Positions 10,076-20,452 of a stretch of DNA of 64,000 bases are shown here, in pieces. Within the stretch, counting starts at the first letter, position 1. Every line of letters starts with the position of its first letter. The position numbers and the translations under genes were made by a program. The notes beneath the pieces were generated by a model. It had not been told where the DNA came from. It saw nothing but the letters and a program-made list of their open reading frames with translations, and did no database searches. The stretch lies in NCBI GenBank assembly GCA_010015675.1, contig ML977001.1, forward strand, positions 184,263 through 248,262. The letters are read 5' to 3'. This DNA is from Byssothecium circinans (lineage: Eukaryota; Ascomycota; Dothideomycetes; Pleosporales; Massarinaceae).

Positions 10076-11467
10076 TCAAAGCCCACCGAACGTGATCGGT
10101 TTTTTCATCAACCCTGCATAAATATCATCCAACACGCCTCTCTTTCTCTTCTTTCCCTTTTCCTTCATCTCTCTCTCCTGCTCTTCTTCCTCGTCTAATT
10201 CGACATCTTCGTCCGTCCGTGGTTTCCATGCCGCGATACTCCCATCCGCATGCGCAGAGTACAATTCCACATCATGTGCTCTCCAGGCCAGTGCTGTAGC
10301 CCTATCCTTGATGTTCAACTTGCCTTTTGCCTTCGTAGTGGAAGCCGGGGTGGCCATTTCGTGAGACCGTTTCTGCTGTTCCGGTCTACGCATTCGTTTG
10401 AATAGCTTCCCCTCAAACATCTCAAAACCCAGTATCTCATGCTCGTTAGGGTAAAAAAGCACATCCTTCTCGATCTCCGTGTTTTGCACAGGCGCAAGAA
10501 CAGGTATACATGGCGCGAGTCCCGAGTTCCTGATCGTAGGTCCAAAGTTCGCAAGCGTGTTGGCGCCAGTATCTGTATCCCAGACACGAATTCGGTTATC
10601 ATGACCGCAGCTCACAATATGGTGTCCGTCTTCCGTCCACACTAAACCATTCACAGGACCCCCGTGTGCTTTCGCTTGACTGGGATTGCGGGAGAAGGTC
10701 GATGATGTTCTCATCATGTTCCCCCCGACACCAGTGGAGTCTTCTAGATCAAGTGTAGCAAGCGCGCCCGTGCCCGTTCGAACATCCCAGAATTTTACAG
10801 TTCCGTCCGTCGATCCACTAGCGAGGATGTGCTCACGCGTAGGACTCCATGCTGTACTTAGAATAGCGCCCGTCTGCCCCGCGAGCGAGTGAGTGCTTGC
10901 GCCTGAGTGTAGGTCTATGAGACGGACGTGTGGGGATTGCGTGGCGCATGCGACGAGGAGGTGGGATGCGATGGGCGAGAGGGCGATATTATAGACCACG
11001 GAGTCTAGATCGAAGGTTGCGGAGGGCACGAGTGTTTCGCTCGAATAGATCTTGACTGTGTGATCGTAGGATGACGTGAGAAAGGCTAGACTATCGAAAG
11101 GATAGAAACATGCTTGTGTGATGCCTAGTTTATGCTGCTTCGCCGTCCTTTTCACGACCGAAAGAGGCGCGCAGGTCTCGTAGCCACCGGCACTTCTTGT
11201 CTGCGACTCGAGATCCCATATTGCGATCGAAGAGTCTGCGCCGCCGGAGAGAAGGTAGCGACCTTCGAACTTGTCGATAGCGAGCGTGTTGACACCAGAA
11301 ACGTGGGCAGGCGGCCGCTTGTTGGGCTCGTCGAGTGAGGGGAGGTGCTCGCTGAAGTTCACGGTGGAGGGTTGCAACCCGTAGAGGAGGCCTGTGGCTG
11401 TCGCACGTTTAAGAGCATCATGAGTGATGATACCGGACGCGCGGTCATGAAGTTGTTGCGTGCTCAT
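10076..11467 (-). CDS. WD40-repeat protein, CSA/ERCC8 (Ckn1/Rad28) homologue, 463 aa
   Basis: Intronless frame from ATG 11467 to TGA 10076. WD40 blades are visible around GGADSSIAIWDLE, SSYDHTVKIYSS, GSTDGTVKFWDVR, CGHDNRIRVWDTD and SAHADGSIAAWKP. The N-terminal helix region preceding blade 1 and the overall order match the Cockayne syndrome A protein, the DDB1-CUL4 substrate receptor of transcription-coupled nucleotide excision repair. The C-terminus is acidic then basic (KGKKRKR, possible nuclear signal) and ends KKPITFGGL. Orthology to CSA is inferred from overall resemblance; another DCAF-type WD40 protein remains possible. Confidence 0.75.
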   Translation of the reverse strand: MSTQQLHDRASGIITHDALKRATATGLLYGLQPSTVNFSEHLPSLDEPNKRPPAHVSGVNTLAIDKFEGRYLLSGGADSSIAIWDLESQTRSAGGYETCAPLSVVKRTAKQHKLGITQACFYPFDSLAFLTSSYDHTVKIYSSETLVPSATFDLDSVVYNIALSPIASHLLVACATQSPHVRLIDLHSGASTHSLAGQTGAILSTAWSPTREHILASGSTDGTVKFWDVRTGTGALATLDLEDSTGVGGNMMRTSSTFSRNPSQAKAHGGPVNGLVWTEDGHHIVSCGHDNRIRVWDTDTGANTLANFGPTIRNSGLAPCIPVLAPVQNTEIEKDVLFYPNEHEILGFEMFEGKLFKRMRRPEQQKRSHEMATPASTTKAKGKLNIKDRATALAWRAHDVELYSAHADGSIAAWKPRTDEDVELDEEEEQEREMKEKGKKRKRGVLDDIYAGLMKKPITFGGL

Positions 11468-11665
11468 GTGAGACTACATGCTTTGGTTTTGCTGGGTGTG
11501 AAGGAAGGCTTAAATGAAGGCAGTTGTTTTGTCTAGGTACGAGCTATGCTAGTAAACTTATGTAAGCTTGCTGCCCAACATGTGAGGTATTACTTCATCG
11601 CCAACCCTTCCCACAACACTTTGTACACATCCATCCTGAAAAAGTAGGAACTATATGACAAGGCC

Positions 11666-12363
11666 ATGTCTCGACCAAAGCGAGGATACAAGCGTCCGCC
11701 GTCGGAATCACTTTCGGAATCTGAAGCATCAGACATTGGAAAGCCCCAGTTGAGGAGGGGGCCAACTGTTTACGATGCTGTCGCAGGTGAGCTTTCAAAT
11801 CGCTCAAAACTATCTTACTGACCATTTCACAAGGTAAAATAACCCAAAGCGGGTTCCTTGGACCGAAAGCTGTAGAGCAAAGGCGCGCGATCCAGCCGCT
11901 CCGACCCGATGAAGTCCTTTTCAAGAAAGCAAATGCACCCACTCGATATGAAGAGACGGACTACTACTTTGCCCACAAGCGTCTTCCTGATGATCAGAAA
12001 TTGCCAGACGGAGACCTGCTGAGTGCTCTCCATTCGTATGTTTCCAAGCTATATGCTTGGAAGCAACAGCCCGGACAGCGAAGAGTTTGGAAATGCATGG
12101 ACGAGACAGCATTGATTGCTCTTGGGATCTTGATGGAGGAGATGGCGAAAGAGACACTTGGCGAGACGGGCGACCTTGCGTTGCTTGAGGCGGCGAACAG
12201 CGAGGAAGAAGCGATACTCGCTGAAGAAGCTAAATGTGTTGAACTTGCATTGGGGCGAAAGAAGGATGTTCAAGACGTTCAAAGAAGAGACAAAGATATA
12301 AGCACTTCAGGTTCCGACTTCTCGGAGAGTGTCTTTTCGTCGGATGCTGAGGACGATGATTGA
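11666..12363 (+). CDS. Rrn9-like protein (possible RNA polymerase I upstream activating factor subunit), 216 aa
   Basis: Exons 11666-11786 and 11834-12363, with intron GTGAGC...CACAAG. The start at 11666 is chosen because it leads in frame into MSRPKRGYKRPPSES; the ATG at 11655 is out of frame. The segment APTRYEETDYYFAHKRLPDD followed by KLPDGDLLSALHSY and CMDETALIALGILMEE resembles the Rrn9 domain (PF10680) as I remember it. Rrn9 is a subunit of the UAF complex on rDNA promoters. The C-terminus is acidic and Ser-rich. The family call is moderate; nuclear location is inferred. Confidence 0.6.
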
Positions 12364-12678
12364 GCCAATTACCACGCTTGTCACCCCTTTATGAGTCCGC
12401 CAGTTGTCGTTGGCACAGATTCTGTGCTGTAGGAAGATTTCAGAGTTACATTCTTCCACCAGAGTTCTGTTGACCTAAGCACTGCTTAGGGTCGTGGTTT
12501 CTCGTTCTGCTGGCTGCTTGCTTGGCGGCTTTCTCGTGGCAGGTACGACTGGACCACATCTCAAAGCTCACCACAAGACCGCAACTCGACACACCCTTCC
12601 CATCACATACGCCTCTCCCAGTTTGCATTATAATTGCCTCATTGCTTCCCCTGTTTCTAGGGTCCATCCGGCCGAATC
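12364..12678 (+). other. Upstream region of MND1
   Basis: 315 bp without a gene. It should contain the 3' UTR of the Rrn9-like gene and the MND1 promoter. No distinct site was identified. Confidence 0.45.
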
Positions 12679-13436
12679 ATGGTAAGACGAGGAATATCTC
12701 ACACCACTGCACCGCTAATATCGCCTAGGCACCCAAAATTTTCGCCAACCCAGCCAAACAGGCCACTATTCTTGCCTGGTTCCACAAGACTGCCGTCGCT
12801 CACAGCATCAAAGACCTCGAGAAAGCTCTGCCTCAGGTGTCCGGGATCAATGGCATGCAAGTCAAGGACTATCTCCAATCGCTCTCGGACGACAGCAAGA
12901 TACGTGTGGAGAAGATTGGCAGTGGAAACTGGTACTGGAGCTTCCCGAGCGACGACAAGAAGACCAAGGATGCTGCGCTCGAGCGAGCCCAAGAAGAGTA
13001 CAACAAAGCCAACGGCATCGTGACGGAGCTGCAAGCGAAAATTGATGAGGCGGGTGCTGCACGTGGCGAGGACGAGGATATGCTCGGCCAAGTTGGTAGG
13101 TATTTACCTGCTATGTTTCCATAGCTTGTACTAATCATGTTAGGGATGGATCGGAAGGCTCTGGTCACCAAGCACGGAGACCTGTCCAAGGAACTCGAGA
13201 AGCTTCGACAGGAGCTAGCCGCATACAGCGAGCAAGATCCAGTTGAAGTCGAGAAGAAGAGGAACGAAACTCAGCAGTTCCGAAACGACGTCGAGAAGTA
13301 CACGGATCATATTCTCAGCATGGAAGGCTGGCTGAAGGAAAGCACTGGTGGGGATCCAGAAGCCCTTTCACAGTTGAAGCGTTCGTTGTACCACGAAGAG
13401 TTCGATGAGGAGGAAGGTGGCTTACGCGAACTCTGA
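12679..13436 (+). CDS. MND1: Meiotic nuclear division protein 1, 220 aa
   Basis: Exons 12679-12681, 12729-13095 and 13144-13436. The first coding exon is the ATG alone, followed by a GTAAGA donor; the acceptor CTAG at 12725-12728 leads into APKIFANPAKQATILAWF. The N-terminal winged-helix region (KDLEKALPQVSGI, VKDYLQSLSDD, IGSGNWYWSFPSD) and the coiled coil (residues ~90-190) match Mnd1. Mnd1 pairs with Hop2 and stimulates Dmc1/Rad51 strand invasion in meiosis. Length matches yeast Mnd1 closely. The intron after exon 2 (GTAGGT...TTAG) restores LGQVGMDRKAL. Confidence 0.93.
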
Positions 13437-13899
13437 TGTTCAGTCCTGACTGGGTGGATATCGTGGATATTTCGATGCATGTGGAGGATAGAATGATGTT
13501 TGAAGTGTGGAATCTCGGCGTTGTGCAATGTGGGCTACGTATGGGCATTATCCGAACACTCGAGCCAGCTGTCTATCGTACGAATGAATGAATCATCTCG
13601 AATCACTTAAGTTCACAGCCTCACACCCGTTTATCTGAGTCATTATCATGTTGTGCCTGGATTTTCGGGCTAGCGTTGCGGCTGTGCGTGGCTCAAGGGC
13701 CATATTTTATTCGCTTGCTGCCCGCATCGTCATCAACACCAAACGAACACCAATCTTCACGCGCAATATAAGCCCCGGTGGACCACCACATACCTCAGAT
13801 CGTCGCCTACAGCTGATAGATATTTCAACAATCGACAGCCCATACACTTTCATTATTCCTTCTATACACACTTCAATAGAGCGCTTTGAGATACCCCGC
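13437..13899 (+). other. MND1-HEL2 intergenic region
   Basis: 463 bp. The HEL2 frame is open upstream to 13648 (another ATG), but that extension is unlike the family and is read here as 5' leader. No other feature was seen. Confidence 0.45.
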
Positions 13900-16362
13900 A
13901 TGGCTTCAACCGCAGTACCAACATCCGCCACCGAAGGTGCGCACAGCGAGCCTGGACCCACCAGTCCAGCGCGGCGTGGAGGAAGGAGTAGAGGCCGGGG
14001 AAGAGGAGCACAAGGAGCACACCAAGATCTTGAATACACAAACTCGCGTGGGCGTGGCCGGGGACAAGGTCGCGGAAACCGAGAAGAAGGACAACGGGGC
14101 GGACGGATACAAGATAAGGGCAAGGCACCGGCAGTCGAGGGACAAGAGGTACAAAAAGCTTTGCCTACGCTCGTGAAGCCATCCCTGGCAACAGCGGAGA
14201 CCGACGCGGAAGCTGAAGAAGGCGAGATTTGCTTCATTTGCGCCTCGGCCGTGCAGCATCTTGCTGTCGCTCCCTGCAACCATCGAACTTGCCACATCTG
14301 TTCCCTCCGATTACGAGCCTTGTACAAGACGAAAACGTGCGCGCACTGTCGAACCGAAACCAACCATGTCGTGTTCACGGATAACCCTACAAAGAACTAT
14401 GAGGAGTTTGCGCAGGGTGACTTTTATAAGACGGATGAAAATATGGGCATACATTTTGAGAACGCTGAGACGTATGATGATACGCGATTGCTGTTACAAT
14501 ACAATTGTCCAGAAGGTACATGTGATGTAGCGTGTTTGGGTTGGCCAGACCTGCACCGACACGTCAAAACAGTGCATGGCAAGGTCATGTGGTACGTGGA
14601 TGATCTCAGTTCTCACATCTCTAGTCGAGCTTTATAGGGCGACTTCTGCCATTCAACGATATTCCGCGCACTAACAATTGGCAGTGACCTTTGTACTCGT
14701 AACAAGAAATCCTTCACGCATGAACATACGCTCTTCACGTTCGCCGAGCTTAAGAAGCACCAGAAGTTCGGCGATGACAACCCCGGTGCTATAGATCAGA
14801 GCGGGTTCAAAGGTCACCCCGAATGTGGCTTTTGTCGACAGCGCTTCTACGGCGATGATGAACTATTCACGCATTGTAGGGATAGGCATGAGAAATGCCA
14901 TATCTGTGAGCGTCGGTCAGCGGGCAGAGGGCCGCAATACTTTGTCAATTACGATGCTCTGGAAGCGCATTTCCGAACAGGCCATTTTATGTGTCCGGAT
15001 CGGGAGTGCTTGGAGAAGAAATTCGTTGTCTTTGACTCGGAAATGGACCTCAAAGCACACCAGATTGAGGCTCATCCTAATGGTCTAACAAAGGATGCAC
15101 TGCGCGATGCGCGGCGGGTCGACATGTCTGGCTTTCAACTGCGCGCCTCACATGAACAAGACCACAGCGGAAGGCGGGACGGCCGCGGACGCGAGGGAGG
15201 TAGGGGACGAGGCAGAGGGCGTGATCCAAACTCGGAACCGCTTCCCGCTTCATCAGCTCAGCCTATGAGTAGAGCCGAATTAGCGTACCAGCGACAGGCA
15301 GCCTTACTTCAAAACACTCCGTCAGCCTCTAGTCGTGCCTTTAGCGGCCAACTCACGGCTGTACCGACTCCTAGCGAAGCATTCGCTGCCAGGGCCCCGT
15401 CACCCTCCGCACAACCATCTGCAATGACGGTACCACGACCTGCTGCCTCTCCTTCAGCAGACAACGTCACCAACAGTGTTAGCCAGATGACGCTCAACAA
15501 CAACCCGATGGCGCAAACACCTCAAGATCAAGCTCGACTTTTGCGGCACAATGCTGTCACGGAGCGAGCCTCCAATATGCTCCACAACGACCAGTCCAAA
15601 CTCCAGGAGTTCCGGTCTCAGATATCCACCTACCGCAACAACAAAGTGACGGCGACAGAGCTTATAGAAGGGTTCTTTGCTCTATTCGATGCAAACACAG
15701 CCGAGTTGGGTAAGCTGGTGAAGGAGCTGGCGGAGATCTTCGAGAATCCGACAAAGCGCGAAGGTCTGCTTGAGGCTTGGAGCGACTGGAAGGCAATCAA
15801 CGAGGACTATCCATCTCTACCTGGATCAGCCATGGGACAGTCTTTGAGCGGCGGCCCTGCAGCTCACGGTGGGTCGAGAGTGCTAAAGCTTAAGAGCTCG
15901 ACAGCGCAATCGTCGCGCTCAGCAGTAAACAAGCAGGCGAGCTGGAACTCCACGTCATCAAACGGCCTCTTCCCACCTCTACCACCCTCCTCGAGTAGGA
16001 TTGGCGCTAAGCCCGGCCAAACTCCCTGGGCCTCGTCTTCTGCATCAGCATCTACCGCGAGCAGGGTCTCACCTCTACCATCACGAGCTACGTCTTCAGC
16101 AGCACTAAACAAGGAGAGCAACGCGGAACTCTTTCCCGCCCTCCCGGCGGCGGCAAAGCCAACCAGCACAATCTTCAGCCCCGGATACAACGGCATGGGG
16201 ATTCGACGCGACAACAGCGGGCGCAACACGCCAGCGAACGCATGGACAACGGGTGCGAGTGGTGCGAATACGCCAGCAGCAGCAGCGCCTGAGGGAGCAG
16301 ATGGAGGCGGCAAGAAGAAGGGCAACAAGAATAAAAAGCAGACTCTGTTCCATTTCGGATAA
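13900..16362 (+). CDS. HEL2: RING/C2H2 E3 ubiquitin ligase HEL2/ZNF598 homologue, 789 aa
   Basis: Exons 13900-14591 and 14685-16362; joining restores GKVMCDLCTRNKKSF. An RGG/Arg-Gly-rich N-terminus precedes a RING domain (EICFICASAV, APCNHRTCHICSLR, KTCAHCRTE). C2H2-type fingers follow (YNCPEGTCDVACLGWPDLHRH; HPECGFCRQRFYGDDELFTH; EKCHICERR; MCPDRECLEKKFVVF). The C-terminus KNKKQTLFHFG matches the family end. Hel2/ZNF598 senses collided ribosomes and ubiquitinates small-subunit proteins to start ribosome-associated quality control. The middle and C-terminal parts are Ser/Ala/Pro-rich and low complexity. The ATG at 13900 is preferred over 13648 because residues upstream look non-coding. Confidence 0.92.
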
Positions 16363-17191
16363 ACGTCGGTGTGGGTTGCTGCAGCTAGTATTTCCGACTG
16401 CCTGTTTGGGGCTTTGGTCATGCTGGGATGCTGGGCTTTTAGGCGATTTAACCTGCATATAGGTAGTTTATGGACAAGGTTGCGAGAGCGGTAGTGGGCG
16501 ATAGCTCACAGCGGAAAATAAAACAACATGATACAGTGCGTTTTGTTCTGTGCTTGCAAGAAGATGTATTGTCGACGATGCAAAATACGCGTAGTTGGTG
16601 AGGCCTGCTGCAATCCGTGTAGATACGAAGGCGCGCATGAGGCTTGAGACTAGCGGACATATGATCCATGCACTCGGGATCCGGTGCGGGAAGGAAGTGA
16701 AGATCACCACCTCGTCGGTTCCAACCGCCGCGCCCGCGGACTGGCTGTCCTACTTACGACATACGAGTACGTGAGTGAGGACATGTGGAAAATGCCGGGC
16801 ATATTCGGGGAGTATCCATCCTTGAACGAGTGGCATTAGGGTGGTTGAGGCCAAATACCAGTGCCGATAAAGCAAATGTTTTTCGGCGAGTGGTGCCTGC
16901 TGCGATATAGCTGCGGCTCTATTTGCCAACAACCAGGTGGAAAGCAGCAGAACGGGCTAGATGCCTGGAGACTGTGAAAATTGACGTGCAGTGCCGGGGC
17001 TACCTACTTATTCCGCGCGCCCGCTGTGCTGCTTCTGTCCTTCTCGTCACTGCCTACGCACGACCTCGGGATCGACGCAAGCAACCGTTCGAAGCCTCGC
17101 TAGACATACCCCTGCCGGCTTGGCTCTCCAACACTTCCAACACCTACGACCGCGTACAGGTCCTCTAGCCATCAACCTCATAACCATCGAC
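16363..17191 (+). other. Region upstream of velB
   Basis: 829 bp without a recognisable gene. It should hold the HEL2 3' UTR and the velB promoter. A further 5' coding exon of velB cannot be excluded, since some orthologues have longer N-termini. Confidence 0.4.
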
Positions 17192-18364
17192 ATGTACGCC
17201 ACCCAGCGCTCTGGCCCCAAAATAAACTTCAGGCTTGAAGTTGGTCAGCAGCCGCTTCGTGCTCGGATGTGCGGATTCGGTGACAAGGTGAGTGCACCCC
17301 GCCTCTCGCCTTGTCGAAACCGCCGGCAGGAGCAATTCCACCTAAAATCGCCGTCGGGACGGGCGCACAGCTTCACAGGCTTTCCGCTGCTTCCTTGGTG
17401 GCAACTCTGTCTTCTACGCCGCGACAATGGTGCTGACGTTTTTTCATAGGACCGCCGACCGATCACGCCTCCGCCATGCATCAGGCTCGTCCCGTTTGAT
17501 CCCGAGACAAACCGCGAGATCGACGCGCAGGAAATCGACAGCACCTTCTTTGTTCTTATGGTAGATTTATGGGACCACGAGGGTACCAGAGAGGTGAATT
17601 TAGTACGCCATAGCAGCGGCGCCCCTACCGTGTCCATTAGTAGCTCCACGACGACGTCGTTTCCACCACCAGCTGAGCGAACTATGCATCTTCCTCCAGG
17701 CCCTTTGGGCTACAGCGATCACGGAGTGCCCATTTATCATTCCCAAATGTATCATCCTCACCCCGGCGCTGGCTACTATCCAGCACACGGCGTGCCTGCG
17801 CAACTACCCGGTCCTGGATATCCCGGCAACTATCCTTCCGTTCCCGGAACAAGGTATCCTCCCGTTTCGCATCATGTGCAGATGCCCATGGCTGTCCCAG
17901 CTCCGCCGCCGACCAATTCGGGGACTGGTATGTTCACAAGGAATCTCATTGGAAGTCTGGCGGTCAACGCCTCGAAGCTCAAAGATACGGAGAACAAGTT
18001 GGGCTTCTGGTTCGTGCTTCAGGACCTATCTGTGCGGACAGAAGGCACTTTCCGGTATGTATCACTCCTGCACTCGACTCAAGCCTCAGGCACCTGTATA
18101 CAGACCGTTATATTGACCTGAAGCAGGCTGAAGATGAACTTTGTCGACGTCAGCAGTGGCAACAACAACAACACCCTGAACACCGCCCGCGCCCCTATTC
18201 TCGCTTCCACCTTCTCAGACCCCTTCCAGGTTTTCTCCGCCAAGAAGTTCCCCGGCGTTATCGAGAGTACCCCGCTCAGCAAGGCATTCGCATCCCAAGG
18301 CATCAAGATTCCGATACGCGGACCCAAGAACAACAATCCTGAGTACGACAATGACGATCAATAG
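17192..18364 (+). CDS. velB: Velvet-domain regulator VelB, 312 aa
   Basis: Exons 17192-17287, 17450-18054 and 18127-18364. Exon 1 ends ARMCGFGDK and exon 2 begins [13 protein letters not shown], the core of the velvet domain. A Pro/Tyr/Gly/His-rich insert of about 100 residues splits the domain, as is usual in VelB. It resumes at [31 protein letters not shown] and, after the last intron, [10 protein letters not shown]. VelB works with VeA and LaeA in the nucleus to couple development to light and secondary metabolism, and with VosA in spores. The N-terminus is short ([10 protein letters not shown]); a missed upstream exon is possible. Confidence 0.92.
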
Positions 18365-19190
18365 AGTGCGCGCCATACGCTAGTGACCAGGAAATCCTTT
18401 TTATCAACGCCTGATGAAGAAGACGAAGATGAACATGTCGAGGATGAAAAGGAAGGTAGGAAAATATGCATACTAGGGAAAAGATATGCATACTAAGGGA
18501 AATGTATGCGCGGGTGGGCATTGTTTCCTACGTATTGAGGCTTTGTGATGAAATGGTTTGGGACGGGGCGGGCCACATTGCTATCACGTGATTGGACAGG
18601 CGCCCGCCAGCTGGCGTTTTACAAGGTGTATAAAGGTGGACAACAGGCTCGGCGTTTATCCGTATTGGTTTGTCATTCGTGTTGGTAAGAGGGAATGAAT
18701 CCAACGTCAAGTGGATCCCTTCGCAGAGAGTTTCTCTCTCTGTCCAGGATCCTTCAAAACTGGTTGCACACCATCCACTTTGGTTCCAGGTGTCATTACC
18801 TTGACTTACAGTATAGCCACCCTTTGAGCCACTTCATGTAAAAGACTACATGCGATCTCCAAACCCCCCATGCGAATCGTTTTCCCTGGATCCCAGCACT
18901 GGGTACTCCTTTTACACCCTACCGCACACACAAGAGGACTACCCTACAACCCAGAAACCACAATCAACATTACCGTTCACCTCCCTCCATACAGTATCCC
19001 CATCTACAGTAAAAAATTTTTCCAAACCCCCGCCAACGACGCACCCCACCAAAGTAGCCCTCTACCCCCACCTTAAGCGCATCAGCACGGTCCCTCATGC
19101 AGAAAATTAAAATATCAAAGAAATCCCATCCCATTCCTCGTGTCTCCTCAGCCGCACAGTCTTGGCCACGTCGGTCTGACTCTCACCATC

Positions 19191-19220
19191 GTGCATGCAT
19201 GCATGCATGTGCGTGCGTGT
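19191..19220. repeat. (GCAT)n palindromic tetranucleotide tract
   Basis: About four GCAT units followed by GTGCGTGC. Similar shorter tracts occur at 9932-9946, 20091-20100, 48917-48931 and 49422-49437. Confidence 0.8.
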
Positions 19221-19510
19221 GGCGCGGTACGCAGTGTCGGTAACTTTTTCTCTTTCTTTTTTTTGTATTCGGGCCACGCACCGGCACCGGCACCGGCACG
19301 GCGGTGAACCGCGCGCGTGGTCATCCACTAGGTAGATTTTTGGGTGCTTTTTTCGGGAAGATTCTGCTTGTTTCTACTTGGAACTATACGGTAGATAACT
19401 AGTGAGGCACCTGAGGGACTTGCCCTCTGCCCTCTTTACAGTCACAGTGTCTGTTGGGAGAAAGGTGCATGTGAGGTGTTGTGGGGAAGGGTGGGAATTG
19501 GAATGAGGTC

Positions 19511-19560
19511 AGGCGAGGCGAGGTGAGGCAAGGTGAGGTGAGGTGAGGTGAGGTGAGGTG
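19511..19560. repeat. (AGGTG)n pentanucleotide array, 10 units
   Basis: Ten five-base units: AGGCG, AGGCG, AGGTG, AGGCA, then six AGGTG. Confidence 0.9.
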
Positions 19561-20452
19561 TGCTTTGGTGGTCTGGAACATTTGGAGGTAGGTGTTTGAG
19601 ATTCGATGTTATTCGATTATTAATTGTTATGGAGGCTGGTGGTAAAGTGGGTAAACTATACGTGGACACTTCTTTTCTTCGTGAGAGTGTGTGGGGATCG
19701 TGTGGACGGACGTGGGCTAGTCGCACTGTTTGCATCCAACGGGTATTAGGGCGTCATATCATACAGTATCATGTGAATAGCAGCGGGAAAGTTGAGCGAG
19801 GTTTCTGTTGTTGACACGTGGAGGAGAGTGATACCTGCCGGTTAATGGTACAAACCCAAGGCTCAAACCTCCCATTCGGGTTCGATGGACAATTCCCTCT
19901 GCAAGAATGCCGCGCAGAGGAAAGACATACATGTCCAACTGAAGTACAAAAATTACGGGTCCCAGAGAAAGACGGGCACACGGGGAAAGGCGCTGCGGAA
20001 ACAGTGTCGGTTTTCGATTACTACGTTACTGTACACGCATGTTTAAACATTTGTCGCAACATGAATACAAAACCCGCACCCATGCATGCATACATACACA
20101 AAAAGGAATATATTACATCAAGGATCGAAATAGAAGGGAGATGATACTACTGCGATGCTGAAAGGACAGGAAGATACTTGGTCCAATACGTTAAAGCTCG
20201 TCTCCATTATGCTTGTACCGTTCGTTCATCCGTCTTTCCATCTCCGACCGTGAAAAAATCGTTGCTTTCGTCGATATCCGTAATCGATCGGATCTAAACA
20301 TAAGAAGAGTACGTGGCCTGCCCGGCAGGACAAAACGTTTTGTTGAGGACACATGACTTTCCCCCTCTTTCCCATGCATGGCAGGTGGACCGAGGGCTTG
20401 ATGGTCAAGGTGTCCATTTGGTGCCCAATGCTATGCTGCCAACGCATTTTCC

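Larger units (their letters stand above)
18365..20452. other. 2.1-kb convergent gene-free region rich in simple repeats
   Basis: Lies between the ends of velB and the YTH gene. Short frames are present but show no domains. It holds a GCAT-type palindromic tract (19191-19220), a CACCGG triplication (about 19279-19298) and a pentanucleotide array (19511-19560). Confidence 0.55.

Noticed and set aside
13707..14378. 223-codon open frame antisense to HEL2
   Set aside because: Shadow of a GC-rich, Arg/Gly-rich coding exon; no domain.
19399..19735. Minus-strand frames with SPHLTSPHLT-like repeats
   Set aside because: Translation of the AGGTG simple repeat, not a protein gene.
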